From Bacteroides sp. 43_108 (GTDB taxonomy: Bacteria > Bacteroidota > Bacteroidia > Bacteroidales > Bacteroidaceae): 33,652 bases of DNA. Below the pieces are notes generated by a model, which was not told where the DNA came from, searched no databases, and saw nothing but the letters and a program-made list of their open reading frames with translations. Numbering within the stretch: position 1 is the stretch's first letter; each line of letters starts with the position of its first letter. This document shows, one piece after another, positions 1 through 7,610 of the stretch. The stretch is taken from positions 1 through 33,652 of the forward strand of contig MNQS01000105.1 in the NCBI GenBank assembly GCA_001915545.1, given 5' to 3'. A program made the position numbers and the translations under genes.

Positions 1-138
1 GTACAAGATGTTTCACCCCTCACAGATGAAGAAGGGAACGCACAGCCTTATTTCACCCATTACCCCCTTTTCGGACTTCCCACAGAAGTGGAAGATTGCA
101 AGATACTTTATTTGAACGACAACCCGACTAAAATTTGA
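1..138 (+). CDS. 3' end of an unknown ICE gene (partial)
   Basis: Frame 1 is open from the first base and stops with TGA at 136-138, giving 45 C-terminal residues that end in LYLNDNPTKI. The stop lies 4 bp before the start of the PcfK-like gene, the tight spacing seen through the rest of this plus-strand operon, so I read it as the end of a real upstream gene. I recognise no family in so short a piece. The minus-strand frame across the same stretch runs into the PcfK-like gene and is a shadow. Confidence 0.6.
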   Translation, partial: VQDVSPLTDEEGNAQPYFTHYPLFGLPTEVEDCKILYLNDNPTKI

Positions 139-142
139 GATT

Positions 143-556
143 ATGATGAAAGGAACAGACCATTTCAAACGAACCATACAGATGTTTTTGGAGCAGAGAG
201 CAGCGGAAGATGAACTATTCGCCAAAAGCTACCGCAACCCTGCCAAGAACATAGACGATTGTGTCACATACATTCTGAACTATGTTCAGAAAAGCGGTTG
301 CAACGGCTTTTCAGACGGAGAGATTTACGGACAAGCCATTCACTATTACGATGAAAACGAGATTGAAGTAGGCAAGCCTATACAATGTCAAGTAGTTGTA
401 AACCATGTGGTGGAACTGACAGAAGAGGAAAAGCAGGAAGCAAGAAGAAAGGCTGTTGCCCAATATCAGCAGATGGAACTCCAAAAGCTACAGAACCGCA
501 ACAAGCCGACAGCGAAAAAAGAAACACAAGTCCAACCCTCATTATTTGATTTTTGA
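143..556 (+). CDS. PcfK-like protein
   Basis: This 137-residue soluble protein resembles the PcfK-like family found beside PcfJ on Bacteroidales ICEs; the names come from Enterococcus plasmid pCF10 and the biochemical role is not established. The N-terminal half (FKRTIQMFLEQRAAEDELFA, then NIDDCVTYILNYV) looks helical and the middle carries the motif GFSDGEIYGQAIHYYDE. The tail from about residue 90 is charged and Gln/Lys rich and ends in QPSLFDF. Starts at 143 or 146 (tandem ATG) are both possible. The stop is 1 bp from the PcfJ-like start, so the two are almost certainly co-transcribed. I found no signal peptide or membrane segment. Confidence 0.75.
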   Translation: MMKGTDHFKRTIQMFLEQRAAEDELFAKSYRNPAKNIDDCVTYILNYVQKSGCNGFSDGEIYGQAIHYYDENEIEVGKPIQCQVVVNHVVELTEEEKQEARRKAVAQYQQMELQKLQNRNKPTAKKETQVQPSLFDF

Positions 557-557
557 T

Positions 558-1838
558 ATGAAACCGAGAACACGCATACAGAAAGAGGTAGTCCGTTTGT
601 CAAGCGGACTGCCCGAACTGACAGACAAGCAGAAAGCATACGCTTTTGAACATTGCTTCAAGCATCATGCCTACCGCACAAAAGGCGGAACTATCACTTG
701 TTCGGAATGTGGACACCGCTGGAAAGGCGGACACACTCTTGCGGAAACTATATGTGGCTGTAGCTGTCCCCATTGCGGAAAGGAACTTGAAATACTTGAT
801 ACCCGAAAGAGAGTTTTCAGGGACAGCGCATATTATGAAATCATTACGACCCGAAAAGGCTATCAAGTGTTGCGCTACTTTATGGTAAGAGCAACATACA
901 AGGTGGGACAGAAGGCAGAGTATTCCATTCGGGAGGTGGTGCAATGGTGGATTGCCCCAAACGGAAAGACCGAAGTTATTGCCCGACTGAGAGCCATGCA
1001 CACGATGTACTATGACCTTTGGACTGAATGGAGCGATATGGATTTGCGCAGCAACAAGATGCTGAAAGCATACAACATAGACGCATACAAGACTTATCCG
1101 GCAATGCGCATTATTCCCGAATTAAGGCGGAACGGCTTCAAGGGAGCATTCCACGAACTGACCCCATACGAATTTTTTACCGCCATTCTGACCGATAGCA
1201 AAAAAGAAACATTGCTTAAAGCGGGACAGACAGAAATGTTCAGATATGCCGTCATTTCAAATGTCAATTTGCATGAATATTGGAACTCCATAAAAATCTG
1301 TATCCGAAACGGCTATCATATTGCAGATGCCTCCATGTGGTGTGACCTTGTAAGACTGCTCCGACATTTCGGGAAAGACACCCACTGCCCAAAATATGTT
1401 TGTCCGACAGACTTGAAAAAGACACATGACCGACTTGTCAGAAAACGCGAAGAACAGATTGAAAGGGAAAGAGCGGAGCAACGCAGGGAGCAGTTGGTCA
1501 AGGACGAAAAGAATTATCTGAAGTCCAAAGGCAAGTTTTTCGGACTTGTGTTTACCGACAACCATATTCTTGTAAAGGTCATTGAGAGTGTGGCGGAAAT
1601 GCAACTTGAAGGAAAACTGATGCACCATTGTGTGGGAAGCTATCACAAGAGGACAGACTCCCTTATCCTATCCGCAACCATTGACGGCAAACGCATTGAA
1701 ACGGTGGAGGTTTCACTGACAACATTCAAGGTGGTACAGAGCAGAGGTGTATGCAATTCCAATACCGAATACCACGACCGCATCATCAGCCTTGTAGAGA
1801 GCAATGCCGAACTTATCCGCAAACGGATGAGTGCTTGA
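558..1838 (+). CDS. PcfJ-like protein with N-terminal zinc ribbon
   Basis: This 426-residue protein belongs to the PcfJ-like family of conjugative plasmids and ICEs; the function is unknown and may be linked to relaxosome or transfer DNA. Residues 48-73 contain a clear zinc ribbon (CSECGH, then CSCPHCGK: C48, C51, C70, C73). A central region (about 80-290) is rich in Trp and Tyr, a charged stretch (EEQIERERAEQRREQ) follows near 300, and the C-terminal PcfJ core has the conserved MHHCVGSY motif. The start at 558 was chosen because it follows the PcfK stop by 1 bp; the open frame upstream to 456 overlaps PcfK and is not used. The gene looks intact. Confidence 0.75.
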   Translation: MKPRTRIQKEVVRLSSGLPELTDKQKAYAFEHCFKHHAYRTKGGTITCSECGHRWKGGHTLAETICGCSCPHCGKELEILDTRKRVFRDSAYYEIITTRKGYQVLRYFMVRATYKVGQKAEYSIREVVQWWIAPNGKTEVIARLRAMHTMYYDLWTEWSDMDLRSNKMLKAYNIDAYKTYPAMRIIPELRRNGFKGAFHELTPYEFFTAILTDSKKETLLKAGQTEMFRYAVISNVNLHEYWNSIKICIRNGYHIADASMWCDLVRLLRHFGKDTHCPKYVCPTDLKKTHDRLVRKREEQIERERAEQRREQLVKDEKNYLKSKGKFFGLVFTDNHILVKVIESVAEMQLEGKLMHHCVGSYHKRTDSLILSATIDGKRIETVEVSLTTFKVVQSRGVCNSNTEYHDRIISLVESNAELIRKRMSA

Positions 1839-1864
1839 TTTATAGACTTCAAAATATACATGAT

Positions 1865-2122
1865 ATGGAAATAAAGATAGAAAACATACTGATATTATGG
1901 GACGAGAAAGTAACCGACATCTTTGTCAGTCTGATAAACACCTTGTCCTTGAGTTTCAGCGAAACGGAAATCCGCAATTCAATGGCGAAACTTTCAGAAA
2001 ACGAGAACTTCGGAAGACTGTTCGCCTACGGCTTCGGAGCGCATCACCTTTGGGTAGCCCAAAGGATGATAACCGACCCCGAAAAGGTAATGGAGAACCG
2101 ACTACTGATTGTTGAATTTTAA
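1865..2122 (+). CDS. small conserved ICE protein, unknown function
   Basis: The predicted protein has 85 residues beginning MEIKIENILILWDEK. The frame is open further upstream, but that part overlaps the PcfJ coding sequence in another frame, so the start at 1865, 26 bp after the PcfJ stop, is preferred. No motif, signal peptide or membrane segment is evident. Sequence such as FGRLFAYGFGAHHLWVAQRM suggests a small folded helical protein. It lies 3 bp before the DUF3873-type gene, in the same operon. Confidence 0.55.
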   Translation: MEIKIENILILWDEKVTDIFVSLINTLSLSFSETEIRNSMAKLSENENFGRLFAYGFGAHHLWVAQRMITDPEKVMENRLLIVEF

Positions 2123-2125
2123 TAA

Positions 2126-2356
2126 ATGACTACCATGACAACAAGAATGACCATCAACGGAGTGAGTACCTGCCAGACGGCAGGTACTGAGAAGTACGAA
2201 AAGTACCAAACGACTATCAGACGGAAAAGAACAACCCTTTTCCAGTATGACTACCGACACACGGACGGAGAACTTTTCTCTTGCGTTAGACCGACATTGG
2301 AAGAGTGCAGACACCTGCGTGACGAATGGATAAAAGGAAAGGAGGACAGATTATGA
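2126..2356 (+). CDS. DUF3873-type small ICE protein
   Basis: The 76-residue product carries the block INGVSTCQTAGTEKYEKYQ followed by FQYDYRHTDGELFSCVRPTL, which I recognise as the DUF3873 family common on Bacteroides conjugative elements. Its function is unknown. There are two cysteines (STCQ and FSCV) but no obvious metal site. It starts 3 bp after the preceding stop, and its own stop overlaps the next start as ATGA, indicating translational coupling. Confidence 0.7.
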   Translation: MTTMTTRMTINGVSTCQTAGTEKYEKYQTTIRRKRTTLFQYDYRHTDGELFSCVRPTLEECRHLRDEWIKGKEDRL

Positions 2357-2592
2357 CAGCATACTATGATACTTTGATTGTGACATTCAGCGACCCTATC
2401 AGAATTTTGGATATGATGTGTACCGATACTTGTGATGTGGCAACACTAAAGGAGTGGATAGAGAGCTACGAAAGTACAAGAATGACCCCGATAAGCGAAC
2501 ATACGGCAGTCATCACTTCAGAATACAACATGGTGCATGTGGTGGAATGGCTCAGAAAATATACCCCCATTGCCGAAATGAAAGAATACTAA
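2353..2592 (+). CDS. small ICE protein, unknown function
   Basis: The 79-residue acidic protein begins MTAYYDTLIVTFSDPIRIL. The start at 2353 overlaps the previous stop (ATGA); the frame reaches back to 2326 but that would overlap the DUF3873 gene further. I see no recognisable domain. The stop is followed at once by a hairpin at 2594-2623, so expression of the genes beyond may be reduced. Confidence 0.5.
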   Translation: MTAYYDTLIVTFSDPIRILDMMCTDTCDVATLKEWIESYESTRMTPISEHTAVITSEYNMVHVVEWLRKYTPIAEMKEY

Positions 2593-2593
2593 A

Positions 2594-2623
2594 GGTGTGG
2601 CGGTACACAATACCGCCCACACC
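2594..2623 (+). terminator. hairpin between small ICE genes (weak terminator or attenuator)
   Basis: GGTGTGG plus CGGTA (2594-2605) pair with TACCG (2611-2615) and CCACACC (2617-2623), with one bulged C and a 5-nt loop. No T-run follows, so this is at most an attenuator or an mRNA-stabilising hairpin. Confidence 0.4.
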
Positions 2624-2654
2624 CGAAACAGACAACCCATAAAAAAGAAAGAGC

Positions 2655-2858
2655 ATGAAATACTATTTTATACTGACAGACAGCAGGGACGCATGGATGC
2701 AGTTCGTTTACCTCCCTACGGGAGATTATGTGTCCGGCTATATCCGTGACTTGCGGAGTGTGGGAATATCCGTACATGACTATGACCTTTGGACGGAGGA
2801 AACACGACCCATTGCCGAGCGCACATTGGAACATATAAGGCAGAGCATGAACGTATAA
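2655..2858 (+). CDS. small ICE protein, unknown function
   Basis: The 67-residue product begins MKYYFILTDSRDAWMQF and continues with YLPTGDYVSGYIRDL. It is preceded by an A-rich stretch (aaaaaagaaagagc) typical of Bacteroidales ribosome binding sites. No family is recognised. It shares strand and spacing with its neighbours, which supports a real gene in the accessory operon. Confidence 0.5.
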   Translation: MKYYFILTDSRDAWMQFVYLPTGDYVSGYIRDLRSVGISVHDYDLWTEETRPIAERTLEHIRQSMNV

Positions 2859-2884
2859 AAAAAATCGGGTGGCAAAAGCCACCC
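2857..2884 (-). terminator. intrinsic terminator, minus strand
   Basis: Read on the minus strand, GGGTGGC (2878-2884) and GCCACCC (2867-2873) form a 7-bp GC-rich stem with a 4-nt TTTT loop, followed by GA and a run of eight T (complement of 2857-2864). This could stop minus-strand transcripts that read past the end of the tra operon. Confidence 0.55.
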
Positions 2885-2912
2885 ATTGACAATAACTTAA
2901 ATTCATATACAG

Positions 2913-3218
2913 ATGATAGCGAATACAATCTTACAGCAGTTGGGCGGTCATGGATTTACCGTCATGACGGGAAGCCGTAACTATATCAATTTGGGCAACG
3001 GACTACAAATGAGCCTTGCAAGGAACAAAACGTCAGCCAACAGACTGAAAATCATATTGGATGAAGACACGGATACATACACCATGTATTTCTATCGTCA
3101 GACACTGACGAAGTATGCGGACATCAAGGTCAAGGAGATAGCCAAATACGAGGGAGTGTACTTTGATATGCTCCAGCAGATTTTCACGGATGTAACGGGA
3201 CTTTACACCCGACTTTAG
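2913..3218 (+). CDS. conserved small ICE protein, unknown function
   Basis: The 101-residue protein begins MIANTILQQLGGHGFTVMTG and ends TDVTGLYTRL. The pattern of beta-like segments (GSRNYINLGNGLQMSLA, then KIILDEDTDTYTMYFYRQ) suggests a small alpha/beta domain with no catalytic signature I can name. It is the last gene of the plus-strand accessory operon; repeats and a strong terminator follow. Confidence 0.6.
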   Translation: MIANTILQQLGGHGFTVMTGSRNYINLGNGLQMSLARNKTSANRLKIILDEDTDTYTMYFYRQTLTKYADIKVKEIAKYEGVYFDMLQQIFTDVTGLYTRL

Positions 3219-3223
3219 GCAGA

Positions 3224-3280
3224 GGCGGCGAGAGCCGCCCTACTTTCTTTCGGTGAGCAGAAGGCGGACAAAGAAAGTAG
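3224..3280. repeat. two consecutive inverted repeats downstream of the accessory operon
   Basis: GGCGGC (3224-3229) pairs with GCCGCC (3234-3239) around a GAGA loop. It is followed by CTACTTTCTTT (3240-3250) and its exact complement AAAGAAAGTAG (3270-3280), an 11-bp inverted repeat with a 19-nt gap. Together with the terminator at 3298-3327 this makes a very structured 3' untranslated region. Confidence 0.6.
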
Positions 3281-3297
3281 CAAAGAAACCGCTGTTC

Positions 3298-3327
3298 CAA
3301 AGACTTCCACTAACGGAAGTCTTTTTT
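3298..3327 (+). terminator. intrinsic terminator of the plus-strand accessory operon
   Basis: AGACTTCC (3301-3308) and GGAAGTCT (3315-3322) form an 8-bp stem around a 6-nt loop, followed by T5 (3323-3327); flanking A and T bases lengthen the stem. It sits between the plus-strand operon and the convergent last gene of the tra operon. Confidence 0.8.
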
Positions 3328-3336
3328 GTTCCCATC

Positions 3337-3681
3337 TTACAGATTTCTATTCAGAATAAGTGAAAGCGGATAAATATATTTGTTGTATGCTTTCAGTTTC
3401 TTCATATCAACACGGTTGTCCGAATACGGGTTGCTCTTCTCATCGTAGAAAAAGATGTCCGTTATGTTTTCCTTTCGGACAATCCGTTCCCCGCACAGCG
3501 GAATATCCTCCACGTCAAAATCCTCCAGCGGAAGCGTTTCCAGTCTGCCGGGAAGATGGTTGCCAAGCTCGTTCATGTTGTAGTTGAAAAGAGCGAAACC
3601 CTTGTGTTTGAAGTCAAGACGTATGCCATACGGACGCCCCGTCAGAAAGGCATCCGCTGCTTTTGCCATATAATTTTCCAT
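3337..3681 (-). CDS. conserved ICE protein at the end of the tra operon (possibly DUF4120)
   Basis: The product is a 114-residue soluble protein: MENYMAKAADAFLTGRPYG, then an acidic LPLEDFDVEDIPLCGERIV block, then a C-terminus YIYPLSLILNRNL. I recognise it as a protein that often follows the tra genes of Bacteroides conjugative transposons. The DUF4120 label is from memory and uncertain, and the function is unknown. The start at 3681 is preferred over the upstream extension because MENYMAK follows an A-rich ribosome binding region. It lies 125 bp beyond the lysozyme fragment, so the RIT insertion upstream may reduce its expression. Confidence 0.6.
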   Translation of the reverse strand: MENYMAKAADAFLTGRPYGIRLDFKHKGFALFNYNMNELGNHLPGRLETLPLEDFDVEDIPLCGERIVRKENITDIFFYDEKSNPYSDNRVDMKKLKAYNKYIYPLSLILNRNL

Positions 3682-3764
3682 GATTGTTTTTTTCTGTTTC
3701 AAAAAAAGTGATACAAAAATAGGTCTTTTCCCGGAGCAAAGCAAAACCTTTCCTGAAAATGACA

Positions 3765-3801
3765 AAGGGAGAACCCCGCCATTTGGGTGAAGTTCTCCCT
3801 T
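3765..3801 (-). terminator. hairpin after the lysozyme gene (possible weak terminator)
   Basis: AAGGGAGAAC (3765-3774) and GTTCTCCCTT (3792-3801) form a perfect 10-bp stem with a 17-nt loop just past the lysozyme stop. On the minus strand it is followed by TGTCATTTTC, a poor T-tract, so it may slow or partly end tra transcription or protect the mRNA end. Confidence 0.5.
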
Positions 3802-3805
3802 ACCG

Positions 3806-3993
3806 CTACTTCTTGAACAGCAGCAGAAATTCCATCTTCCGTCGCCGCTCTATAGAGCGGATTTTCCGCCCCTTGTAGTGGCAGTAGGATATATACTCCT
3901 TATAGATGTCCCTGTCACCGGCTTCCAGCTTTCGGATCAGCTTGCTTTTGGGTATCTTTCCGCTGCCCAAGAGCCGGAACGGTCCCACATTAT
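3806..3993 (-). pseudogene. lysozyme, C-terminal fragment cut off by the RIT insertion
   Basis: Read on the minus strand this frame gives VGPFRLLGSGKIPKSKLIRK and continues EAGDRDIYKEYISYCHYKG to a stop at 3806. It matches the C-terminal half of phage-type (GH24-like) lysozymes, where a FNVG motif is followed by a turn, LLRKLNAGD and RRRxxExxLF; here the last block reads ERRRKMEFLLLF. It is the direct continuation of the fragment at 7612-7980. The frame has no good start codon (GTG at 3988, no A-rich leader), so it is probably not translated. Deleting 3984-7636 rejoins the halves in frame into about 173 residues. Confidence 0.9.
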
Positions 3994-4023
3994 GTAAACT
4001 TTTACATAAGGTGGGTTATGTAA
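3976..4023. repeat. left junction of the RIT element with tandem recombination-site arms
   Basis: Host sequence GGAACGGT (3976-3983) is followed by the spacer CCCACA (3984-3989) and the arm TTATGTAA (3990-3997). A second, complete core-like site follows at 4002-4023: arm TTACATAA (4002-4009), spacer GGTGGG (4010-4015), arm TTATGTAA (4016-4023). The span 3984-4015 is also a near-perfect palindrome with 15-bp arms, one mismatch (3989/4010) and centre CT at 3999-4000. These look like inverted recombinase binding sites. Confidence 0.75.
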
Positions 4024-4041
4024 GCAATTTTATTATGTAAA
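4011..4041 (+). repeat. RIT left terminal inverted repeat (31 bp)
   Basis: The sequence begins GTGGGTTATGTAAGC and ends TTATTATGTAAA; it is the exact reverse complement of 7611-7641. Unlike the right copy, which abuts the crossover spacer, this copy lies 27 bp inside the left junction, so the two ends are not symmetrical. It contains two TTATGTAA octamers (4016-4023 and 4033-4040). Confidence 0.9.
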
Positions 4042-4226
4042 TAAAGAAAATATAAATCATTGATTAACAAATAGTATATTCATTTTTCACAGGATTACTT
4101 TTTACATAATATTCCTAACTTATTAGGTAAAATCATAGCATTATTTCCTAATAAGAGATATATTGAAGCTCCATCAAATCAAATAGATGGAGCTTCAATT
4201 AATATCAAACAATAAATAATGTTTTT
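4042..4226 (+). promoter_or_regulatory. AT-rich leader of the RIT recombinase operon with two inverted repeats
   Basis: This non-coding stretch holds another TTACATAA octamer (4102-4109), a 9-bp inverted repeat CTTATTAGG/CCTAATAAG (4119-4127 and 4147-4155), and a perfect 14-bp stem with a 10-nt loop (4162-4175 with 4186-4199) ending 27 bp before the first recombinase gene. I see no TAnnTTTG box. The hairpin may block read-through or act as an operator or attenuator. Confidence 0.55.
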
Positions 4227-5483
4227 ATGGAAGAAAGTAATTTTTATGATTTAAGGAAACAAGTTGTCCAGCAACTGCGTGAAAGACATTATGCACCTTT
4301 AACTATTTGTGCATTTAAGAGTAGTTATAATAAACTGGAATGTTATATGCTGGAAAATAGAATTGAAATCTATTCTGCTCGTGTAGGGGAAGATTTTTTG
4401 AAAACTCGCCATAAAGGTGTTGCATACGCTCAACTGTCTGATTTTGAGAAGAACATGGTTAGACATATAAGAATAATGAATGAAGTTCTGCATACAGGAA
4501 TTATCATTGGAAAACCAACACCGCGAAGTCCCATGTTTGAATTCAAAGGAGATTTAGGCATACAATTCAATGAATTTATTTGTCATGAAAGGAGAATTAA
4601 AAGTCCTCTAACAGTAAGTAAATATCACTTGTATTTGAGAGATTTGTTTAATTTTCTAAAAGAGAACAACAAGCTCGTTAAAGACTTTGACATTCCCAGT
4701 TGCTTATTATTCTTACGTGATTTGAAGCGACAGAAACGTCCTTGGCCTCATGTTGTATCTTCTGTAAGGGCTTTTATTAGATACTCATGTGAACGTAACT
4801 TATTAGGAGATTGTAATTTTTTTCGTTGGGATAAAATATTATGTCTCCATCGTCCAAGAAACCCTCAATTGCCATCGTATTATAGTAAGGAGGAAATAGA
4901 GAAATTATTGGTCACAATAGACAGGTCTTCTCCGAAAGGCAAACGTGACTATGCAATGATTTTACTTGCAGCACGTTATGGGCTCCGCGCTTCAGATATA
5001 GTAGGAGTTACATACGCCAACTTTGAATGGGAACTCAATCGTTTGTCCCTTGTCCAGACAAAAACAGGAAAACCTGTTTCATTTCCATTATCAGAAGAAA
5101 TTGGAAGTGCCATTATTGATTATATCAAATTTGGACGACCAGAAATTGACAGTCCATATGTCTTTTTGGAACACATGGCTCCATACCAAAGAATTTCCCC
5201 CCAGGCATTACCAGGAATTGTTTCTGAATGGATGCTTTCTGCCCAAATAGATATCTCAACACGTAAACACGGTCCTCATTCTTTACGTCATAGTCTTGCT
5301 ATTAACTTGTTTGAGAATGGTGAAACTCCAAGCGTTATATCTGAAATACTTGGACATTCTAATTTATCAACCACTTTAAATTATGTGAAAGTTGATTTAA
5401 AGCATCTAAGACAATGTGCACTTGAAGTTCCTCAAATTCCTGAATTTTTTTATTTAGATATATATGAGAAAGAGAACTGGTAA
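4227..5483 (+). CDS. ritA: RIT tyrosine recombinase A
   Basis: This 418-residue site-specific recombinase is the first of the trio. The N-terminal part (about 1-210) holds the SAM-like core-binding domain (IQFNEFICHERRIKSPLTVS, YLRDLFNFLKENNK). The catalytic domain shows the expected residues: Arg at about 254 (YGLRASD), Lys in QTKTGKPVSFPL, His-x-x-Arg at about 351-354 (HSLRH), His at about 377 (LGHS) and nucleophile Tyr at about 386 (NYVKV). All are present, so the protein should be active. The start at 4227 is the first in-frame ATG after the leader hairpin. The 3' end overlaps ritB by 20 bp, which implies coupled translation. Confidence 0.9.
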   Translation: MEESNFYDLRKQVVQQLRERHYAPLTICAFKSSYNKLECYMLENRIEIYSARVGEDFLKTRHKGVAYAQLSDFEKNMVRHIRIMNEVLHTGIIIGKPTPRSPMFEFKGDLGIQFNEFICHERRIKSPLTVSKYHLYLRDLFNFLKENNKLVKDFDIPSCLLFLRDLKRQKRPWPHVVSSVRAFIRYSCERNLLGDCNFFRWDKILCLHRPRNPQLPSYYSKEEIEKLLVTIDRSSPKGKRDYAMILLAARYGLRASDIVGVTYANFEWELNRLSLVQTKTGKPVSFPLSEEIGSAIIDYIKFGRPEIDSPYVFLEHMAPYQRISPQALPGIVSEWMLSAQIDISTRKHGPHSLRHSLAINLFENGETPSVISEILGHSNLSTTLNYVKVDLKHLRQCALEVPQIPEFFYLDIYEKENW

Positions 5484-6453
5484 ATTATGCAGCGTATTCT
5501 CAGGGTTAATTACCCAATATGTAGAATATAAACAAAACATAGGTTGTAAAACAACCGTAATGGAATTTATGTTGAAGCGATTTGACAAGTTTGCTAATGA
5601 CAGAAACGAGAAAGCCCTTGGTATTTCCAAAGACTTGGCAGATGCCTGGTGCTGTAAATTTTCTGGAGAGTCCGAAGAAAACCGCTATTATAGGATCGTC
5701 ATTCTTCGAGGATTCTCTTCTTTCCTGCAAATAATTGGATATAATTCATATATTCCAATATTACCAAAACATCAATCAAATTTTACCCCCTATATTTATA
5801 CATCTGATGAAATAGAGAAGATTTTCAAGGAATGTGATAGGATTAACTCCTATTATCACTTAGTCAATTCAGCCCGATTTTCCATGCCATGCCTAATCCG
5901 TTTACTATATGGGACAGGAATCCGTGTAGGTGAAGCTCTAAAATTGAAACACAGTGATATCGATTTCAAAAATGAATGCTTATTGCTTAGAGAATGTAAA
6001 AATGGGAAAGACAGGTATGTGCCTCTTTCTCCTTCCTTGGTACTAATGTGCCATGATTATGTAGCCCAAAAACAGAAATTTGGGTTTAGTATTAATCCAG
6101 AAAGCTATTTCTTTGTAAAATGTAATGATACTTCCATCTCACCAAGGACTGTTTCAAATCATTTCAATCATATATTAGAACGTGCTGGTATTATGCGAAA
6201 CGAAAATAGAAAAGGTCCTCGTCTACACGATCTCCGACATACATTCTGTGTAAATTCATTTGTGCAATTATGCAAATCAGGGAAGGATATACATAATGTG
6301 ATGCTAATACTAATGACATATATGGGACATCAATCCATTAAAGCCACAAATAAGTATGTCAGAATAGTAGAGGCTATGTTTCCTGAAATTGTAGAACAGG
6401 TGGATATGGCTCATAATCATATTTTCCCTAATATGAATGAAATGATTGATTAG
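5464..6453 (+). CDS. ritB: RIT tyrosine recombinase B
   Basis: The second member of the trio has 329 residues. A core-binding domain occupies about residues 1-110 (LITQYVEYKQNIGCKTTVME). The catalytic domain contains YGTGIRVGEALKLKHSDID (Arg), CKNGKDRYVPLS (Lys), LHDLRHTF (His-x-x-Arg), MGHQSI (His) and NKYVRI (Tyr). The full catalytic set is therefore visible. It starts inside ritA (20-bp overlap) and ends with an 8-bp overlap with the next frame. In RIT elements the three proteins are thought to act together; which one performs which strand exchange is not known from sequence. Confidence 0.9.
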   Translation: MRKRTGKLCSVFSGLITQYVEYKQNIGCKTTVMEFMLKRFDKFANDRNEKALGISKDLADAWCCKFSGESEENRYYRIVILRGFSSFLQIIGYNSYIPILPKHQSNFTPYIYTSDEIEKIFKECDRINSYYHLVNSARFSMPCLIRLLYGTGIRVGEALKLKHSDIDFKNECLLLRECKNGKDRYVPLSPSLVLMCHDYVAQKQKFGFSINPESYFFVKCNDTSISPRTVSNHFNHILERAGIMRNENRKGPRLHDLRHTFCVNSFVQLCKSGKDIHNVMLILMTYMGHQSIKATNKYVRIVEAMFPEIVEQVDMAHNHIFPNMNEMID

Positions 6454-7498
6454 TTATGCGTTAAGACTTGGAATTATGACAGATTTTGGAAAATATCTCA
6501 CAGATTATTTAAACCGTTATCTCACAATGGAATGTGGTTGTTCCTATCAAACGGTAAAACAATATAGTGTAACATTTATGCTTTTTATACAATACATGTA
6601 TAAAATTGAACTAATAGCTCCGGAAAAACTATGCCTTAAAGAATTTACAAAAGAAAGAGTTTTGGGATTTTTACATTGGCTGGAAGATACAAGAAAATGT
6701 TCAATATCAACAAGGAACAACCGTTTATGCGCCTTACGGTCATTTTTTAAATTTCTTCAATATCGTGAGGTTAAGGGTATGGCTTATTGGCAAGCTATAT
6801 TGAGTATCAAACAGAAAAAGACACCTTTTAAGGAAATGTCTTATCTGACTACGGAAGGAGTAAGGGTATTGCTTGAACAACCGGATTTATCAACTCGCAA
6901 AGGGCGTAGAGACTTTGTTCTTATGGGGCTATTATACGACAGCGGTGCCAGGGTTCAAGAAATCATAAACCTCACCCCGGAAAATATAAGATTAGGAGAA
7001 ACTACGACTGTAAAATTACATGGGAAAGGTAATAAAATCAGAGTAGTTCCTCTCTCTACCAACCAAGTGAAAAATTTAAGGTTGTATATGGACGAAAACA
7101 ATCTTTTTGCAGCACAATATAGATGTCATCCATTATTCCCTAATCCCAAAGGAGAAAGGTTGACAAGAATGGCTGTATTAGATATTGTGAAAAGACATGC
7201 AGAAAATGCAAGGAAACAATATTCAGAGTTGATACCCAATAATATATCTTGTCATACTTTTCGACATTCAAAAGCTATGCATATGCTGGAAGCAGGTATA
7301 AATCTCGTTTATATTCGTGACTTTCTTGGACATACTTCTACAACAACAACGGAAATATATGCCAGGGCAAGTGAAAAAATAAAAGAACAGGCATTGAAGA
7401 AACTGACTTCTGGTATTATTCAAGAAAGCAAAACTACATGGCAAAAAGACGGAGATTTAATGGAATTCCTAAAAGCTTTACAAGTAAAATATAAATAG
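6446..7498 (+). CDS. ritC: RIT tyrosine recombinase C
   Basis: The third recombinase has 350 residues from 6446, or 340 from the alternative ATG at 6476 (MTDFGKYLTDYLNRYL). The later start resembles the beginning of many XerC/D-like integrases, while the earlier one overlaps ritB by 8 bp. Catalytic motifs are present: YDSGARVQEIINL (Arg), LHGKGNKIRVVPLS (Lys), CHTFRHSKA (His-x-x-Arg), LGHTSTT (His) and EIYARA (Tyr). The C-terminal tail after the Tyr runs about 40 residues and is Lys rich. A strong hairpin follows 8 bp after the stop. Confidence 0.9.
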   Translation: MISYALRLGIMTDFGKYLTDYLNRYLTMECGCSYQTVKQYSVTFMLFIQYMYKIELIAPEKLCLKEFTKERVLGFLHWLEDTRKCSISTRNNRLCALRSFFKFLQYREVKGMAYWQAILSIKQKKTPFKEMSYLTTEGVRVLLEQPDLSTRKGRRDFVLMGLLYDSGARVQEIINLTPENIRLGETTTVKLHGKGNKIRVVPLSTNQVKNLRLYMDENNLFAAQYRCHPLFPNPKGERLTRMAVLDIVKRHAENARKQYSELIPNNISCHTFRHSKAMHMLEAGINLVYIRDFLGHTSTTTTEIYARASEKIKEQALKKLTSGIIQESKTTWQKDGDLMEFLKALQVKYK

Positions 7499-7506
7499 AG
7501 GAATAG

Positions 7507-7549
7507 AATAGAGTGAAGAGTATTAGTTTAAAATTCTCTTCACTCTATT
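7507..7549. terminator. hairpin after the RIT recombinase operon
   Basis: A perfect 14-bp stem, AATAGAGTGAAGAG (7507-7520) with CTCTTCACTCTATT (7536-7549), surrounds a 15-nt loop. It starts 8 bp after the ritC stop and is AT-rich with no long T-run. It may end recombinase transcription and also slow tra transcription arriving from the other side. Confidence 0.6.
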
Positions 7550-7610
7550 AAATATAATGTAAACAATTCAATAATTACAAAGTTAATAATCAGATAATTA
7601 ACAGATGCTT

